8,317 bases of DNA from Deltaproteobacteria bacterium (GTDB lineage: Bacteria; Desulfobacterota; DSM-4660; Desulfatiglandales; B25-G16). A program made the position numbers and the translations under genes. A model generated the notes under the pieces. The model searched no databases, was not told the DNA's origin, and saw nothing but the letters and a program-made list of their open reading frames with translations. Positions 6,808 to 8,317 of the stretch are shown piece after piece; position 1 is the first letter of the stretch; every line of letters begins with the position of its first letter. The DNA lies in NCBI GenBank assembly GCA_019308645.1, contig JAFDHR010000163.1, positions 1 through 8,317 on the forward strand, given 5' to 3'.

Positions 6808-6823
6808 TCCCGATAAATCGGGA
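6808..6823. repeat. Short palindrome TCCCGAT-AA-ATCGGGA
   Basis: This perfect 7-bp inverted repeat with a two-base spacer lies 37 bases upstream of the paaK ATG. It is flanked by three copies of GTCAG (6803-6807, 6826-6830, 6833-6837). It shares the TCCCGA-N4-TCGGGA pattern with 5285-5300 on the other side of the broken ligase gene. It may be a dispersed palindromic element, or an mRNA hairpin in the paaK leader. The rest of the 209-bp gap (6772-6980) shows no gene and no convincing promoter. Confidence 0.6.
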
Positions 6824-6980
6824 TTGTCAGTGGTCAGTTGTGACAATATTTTCAACCCGCTGGGCGAGATACCAGATTCCTACATTATTTTTTGCTATAT
6901 ACAGGAATTACTTGAATTTTATCTTTTAGACAACAAACAACTATCAACGGACTCTACCCCTTTCTCCATAGTTCTTAATA

Positions 6981-8240
6981 TTAATGTAGCATTTCTGGTA
7001 TAAATAGAACAATTTGAGGGAAAATTATTATGATAATTATAGAGACAATACAGGCCATTAAAAAAAAGCTTACGCTTTTGAAAATCCTGCCAATTTCTAT
7101 TTCCGGAGCCAATGCTTTTACTACGTATATATTGACGCCTACCGGCGGAGTTATTGCTCCCATTGTTGTCACCATAGTTAAAATAATAGAATACCATACT
7201 GGATTGAATCCAAGGGCGATTCCCAGCGGAAAGAAGATAGGAATTGTGAGTACCAGAAATCCCAGGGCGTCCATAACACATCCACCTATCAGATATATCA
7301 CCAATATGAATGCCAGAATAACATAAGGCGACACTGGAAGTGCAGCGGCAAAATCTGCCACTATAAACGTAATTCTTGTTACTGCCAGAAAGCGACCAAA
7401 AATGATAGCTCCGGTAACAAGAACAAAAACCATACATGATATCTTCAGTGTTTCCTTAATAGAATCGATAAGGCCGTTCCAGGTCAGCCTTCGAGTTGCA
7501 ATGGCAACGATAAAGGTACAAAACACACCGACTGCACCGGCTTCTGTAGGGGTGAATAGACCAATAAACAAACCACCGATTACCAGGATAAATATAGTAA
7601 TCGCTTCAATGACCCCAGAAAGGGATTTTACCTTTTCCTTAAAGGTTGTCTTTGGACCTGGTGGACCAAACTCCGGGTTGAATCGGCAAATGATAAGGAT
7701 GGTAAGCACGAACAAAATTCCCAGAAGGATGGCAGGTAAAATTCCGCCAAGGAAAAGTTTGGCTATAGATTGCTCTGTTTGCAAGCCGATAACAATGATA
7801 ACCACACTGGGAGGCATAACCGTACCCAACGTGCCACCAGTGACAACAGTGCCGCTGCTTAATCGTGTGTCATAATTATATTTTTTCATCTGTGGCAGGG
7901 CTACTGCACCCATTGTAGCCGCTGTAGCGGTATTAGAGCCACAGATAGCAGCAAAGAGCTCGTCGGCACCAATTGTGGCGATAGCCAGGCCACCCGGCCA
8001 ATGACCCATCCATTTATAAGCAGCATTGTATAGCCTTTCTGGGATTACAGTAAGACCGTATTTGGAGAATGTAAACCACAGATCAGCGCCTATCATGTTG
8101 AGGCCTGCCTTGAAGGAAACCACATAACAAAACCCTAAGAATCCCACAACTGCCATAGCAAAGCCAACAGGCATCCCAAAAAAGAATAAAACAAGGAGAA
8201 GGATGATGATTCCAATTATTCCAATAAGTACTAAGTTCAT
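6981..8240 (-). CDS. dctM: TRAP transporter large permease, with an apparent internal deletion
   Basis: DctM is the ion-driven transport channel of tripartite (TRAP) transporters, an inner-membrane protein with about twelve helices that imports organic acids delivered by a periplasmic binding protein. The 419 residues are almost entirely hydrophobic helices and show family motifs: GMPVGFAMA (22-30), HWPGGLAIA (80-88), AAICGS with TATAATMG (97-111), GGTLGTVMPPS (135-145) and GAITPPVGVN (361-370). After LTVIP (residues 63-67) the usual stretch of about 15 residues (type LFxLMGQxAFxSGIS) is absent and the chain continues directly with ERLYNAAYKW, so part of an early membrane segment seems lost in frame. 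AAGGAG lies nine bases before the ATG, and the start overlaps the dctQ stop (ATGA). The periplasmic receptor gene is not in the window. Family certain; whether this version is functional is doubtful. Confidence 0.92.
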   Translation of the reverse strand: MNLVLIGIIGIIILLLVLFFFGMPVGFAMAVVGFLGFCYVVSFKAGLNMIGADLWFTFSKYGLTVIPERLYNAAYKWMGHWPGGLAIATIGADELFAAICGSNTATAATMGAVALPQMKKYNYDTRLSSGTVVTGGTLGTVMPPSVVIIVIGLQTEQSIAKLFLGGILPAILLGILFVLTILIICRFNPEFGPPGPKTTFKEKVKSLSGVIEAITIFILVIGGLFIGLFTPTEAGAVGVFCTFIVAIATRRLTWNGLIDSIKETLKISCMVFVLVTGAIIFGRFLAVTRITFIVADFAAALPVSPYVILAFILVIYLIGGCVMDALGFLVLTIPIFFPLGIALGFNPVWYSIILTMVTTMGAITPPVGVNIYVVKALAPEIEIGRIFKSVSFFLMACIVSIIIIIIFPQIVLFIPEMLH

Positions 8241-8317
8241 CTATGAGTCTCCTTCCCTTGAATAAAGACTTTCAAAAGGTCAACAAACAACACAAAAGAA
8301 AGAATTATACAACCAAG
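8237..8317 (-). CDS. dctQ: TRAP transporter small permease, C-terminal end only
   Basis: The frame open to the window edge ends with 26 residues, LGCIILSFVLFVDLLKVFIQ then GKETHR, and a TGA that overlaps the dctM start codon as ATGA. It shows a hydrophobic helix followed by a short polar tail, which fits the last membrane segment of a DctQ-type small permease. The call rests mainly on position, since dctQ usually precedes dctM with translational coupling. The rest of the gene lies outside the window. Confidence 0.72.
   Translation of the reverse strand, partial: LGCIILSFVLFVDLLKVFIQGKETHR

Noticed and set aside
6772..6855. Upstream ATG giving a ligase with 28 more residues
   Set aside because: The extra residues would be encoded by the palindrome region and by the ribosome site of the better start at 6771.
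6840..6980. Possible promoter for paaK between dctM and paaK
   Set aside because: TTGATA and TTGTCT occur but no -10 element stands at an acceptable spacing; transcription from the TRAP genes is as likely.
6919..7437. Minus-strand 172-codon frame overlapping dctM in another frame
   Set aside because: The dctM frame is conserved and continuous through this part, so this is a shadow and not evidence of a frameshift.
7402..7875. Plus-strand reading frame of 157 codons
   Set aside because: Exact antisense shadow of the dctM gene; the composition follows the hydrophobic codons of the other strand.

Overview
The window reads as part of a carboxylic (perhaps aromatic) acid uptake and degradation locus from a bacterium of moderate GC content. 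Every gene I can support lies on the minus strand. The gene set is a TRAP transporter, a phenylacetate-CoA-ligase-type enzyme, a three-subunit molybdenum hydroxylase of the xanthine dehydrogenase / 4-hydroxybenzoyl-CoA reductase family, and a class III CoA-transferase. This combination is familiar from anaerobic degraders such as Desulfobacterota, but the taxonomic guess is an inference of low confidence.

Layout in the direction of transcription, right to left: the last 26 residues of a TRAP small permease (dctQ, 8237-8317) overlap the start of the large permease dctM (6981-8240). A 209-bp gap with a short palindrome follows. Next is a paaK-like ligase (5556-6771), broken by a deletion of about 25 codons that also shifts the frame and removes the YGxTE motif region. 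A 406-bp non-coding stretch (5150-5555) is crowded with inverted repeats. Then come the hydroxylase genes in the order FAD subunit (4271-5149), 2Fe-2S subunit (3795-4283) and molybdopterin subunit (1529-3802), with overlapping ends, so clearly one operon. After 121 bp with its own candidate promoter and operator-like palindrome comes the CoA-transferase (166-1407), which carries a perfect 51-bp in-frame tandem duplication. At the left edge a near-consensus promoter and a Shine-Dalgarno sequence point to another minus-strand gene starting just outside the window.

How the genes may work together (inference): the TRAP system imports an organic acid, the ligase and/or CoA-transferase makes its CoA thioester, and the molybdenum enzyme hydroxylates or dehydroxylates the acid or its thioester. 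The substrate cannot be read from the sequence.

The most notable feature is the number of length changes in otherwise well-conserved genes: a frameshifting deletion in paaK, an in-frame loss of about 15 residues in dctM, and the exact tandem duplication in the CoA-transferase. They suggest either a locus in early decay or local assembly errors. I found no CRISPR array, tRNA, rRNA, transposase or clearly new system.
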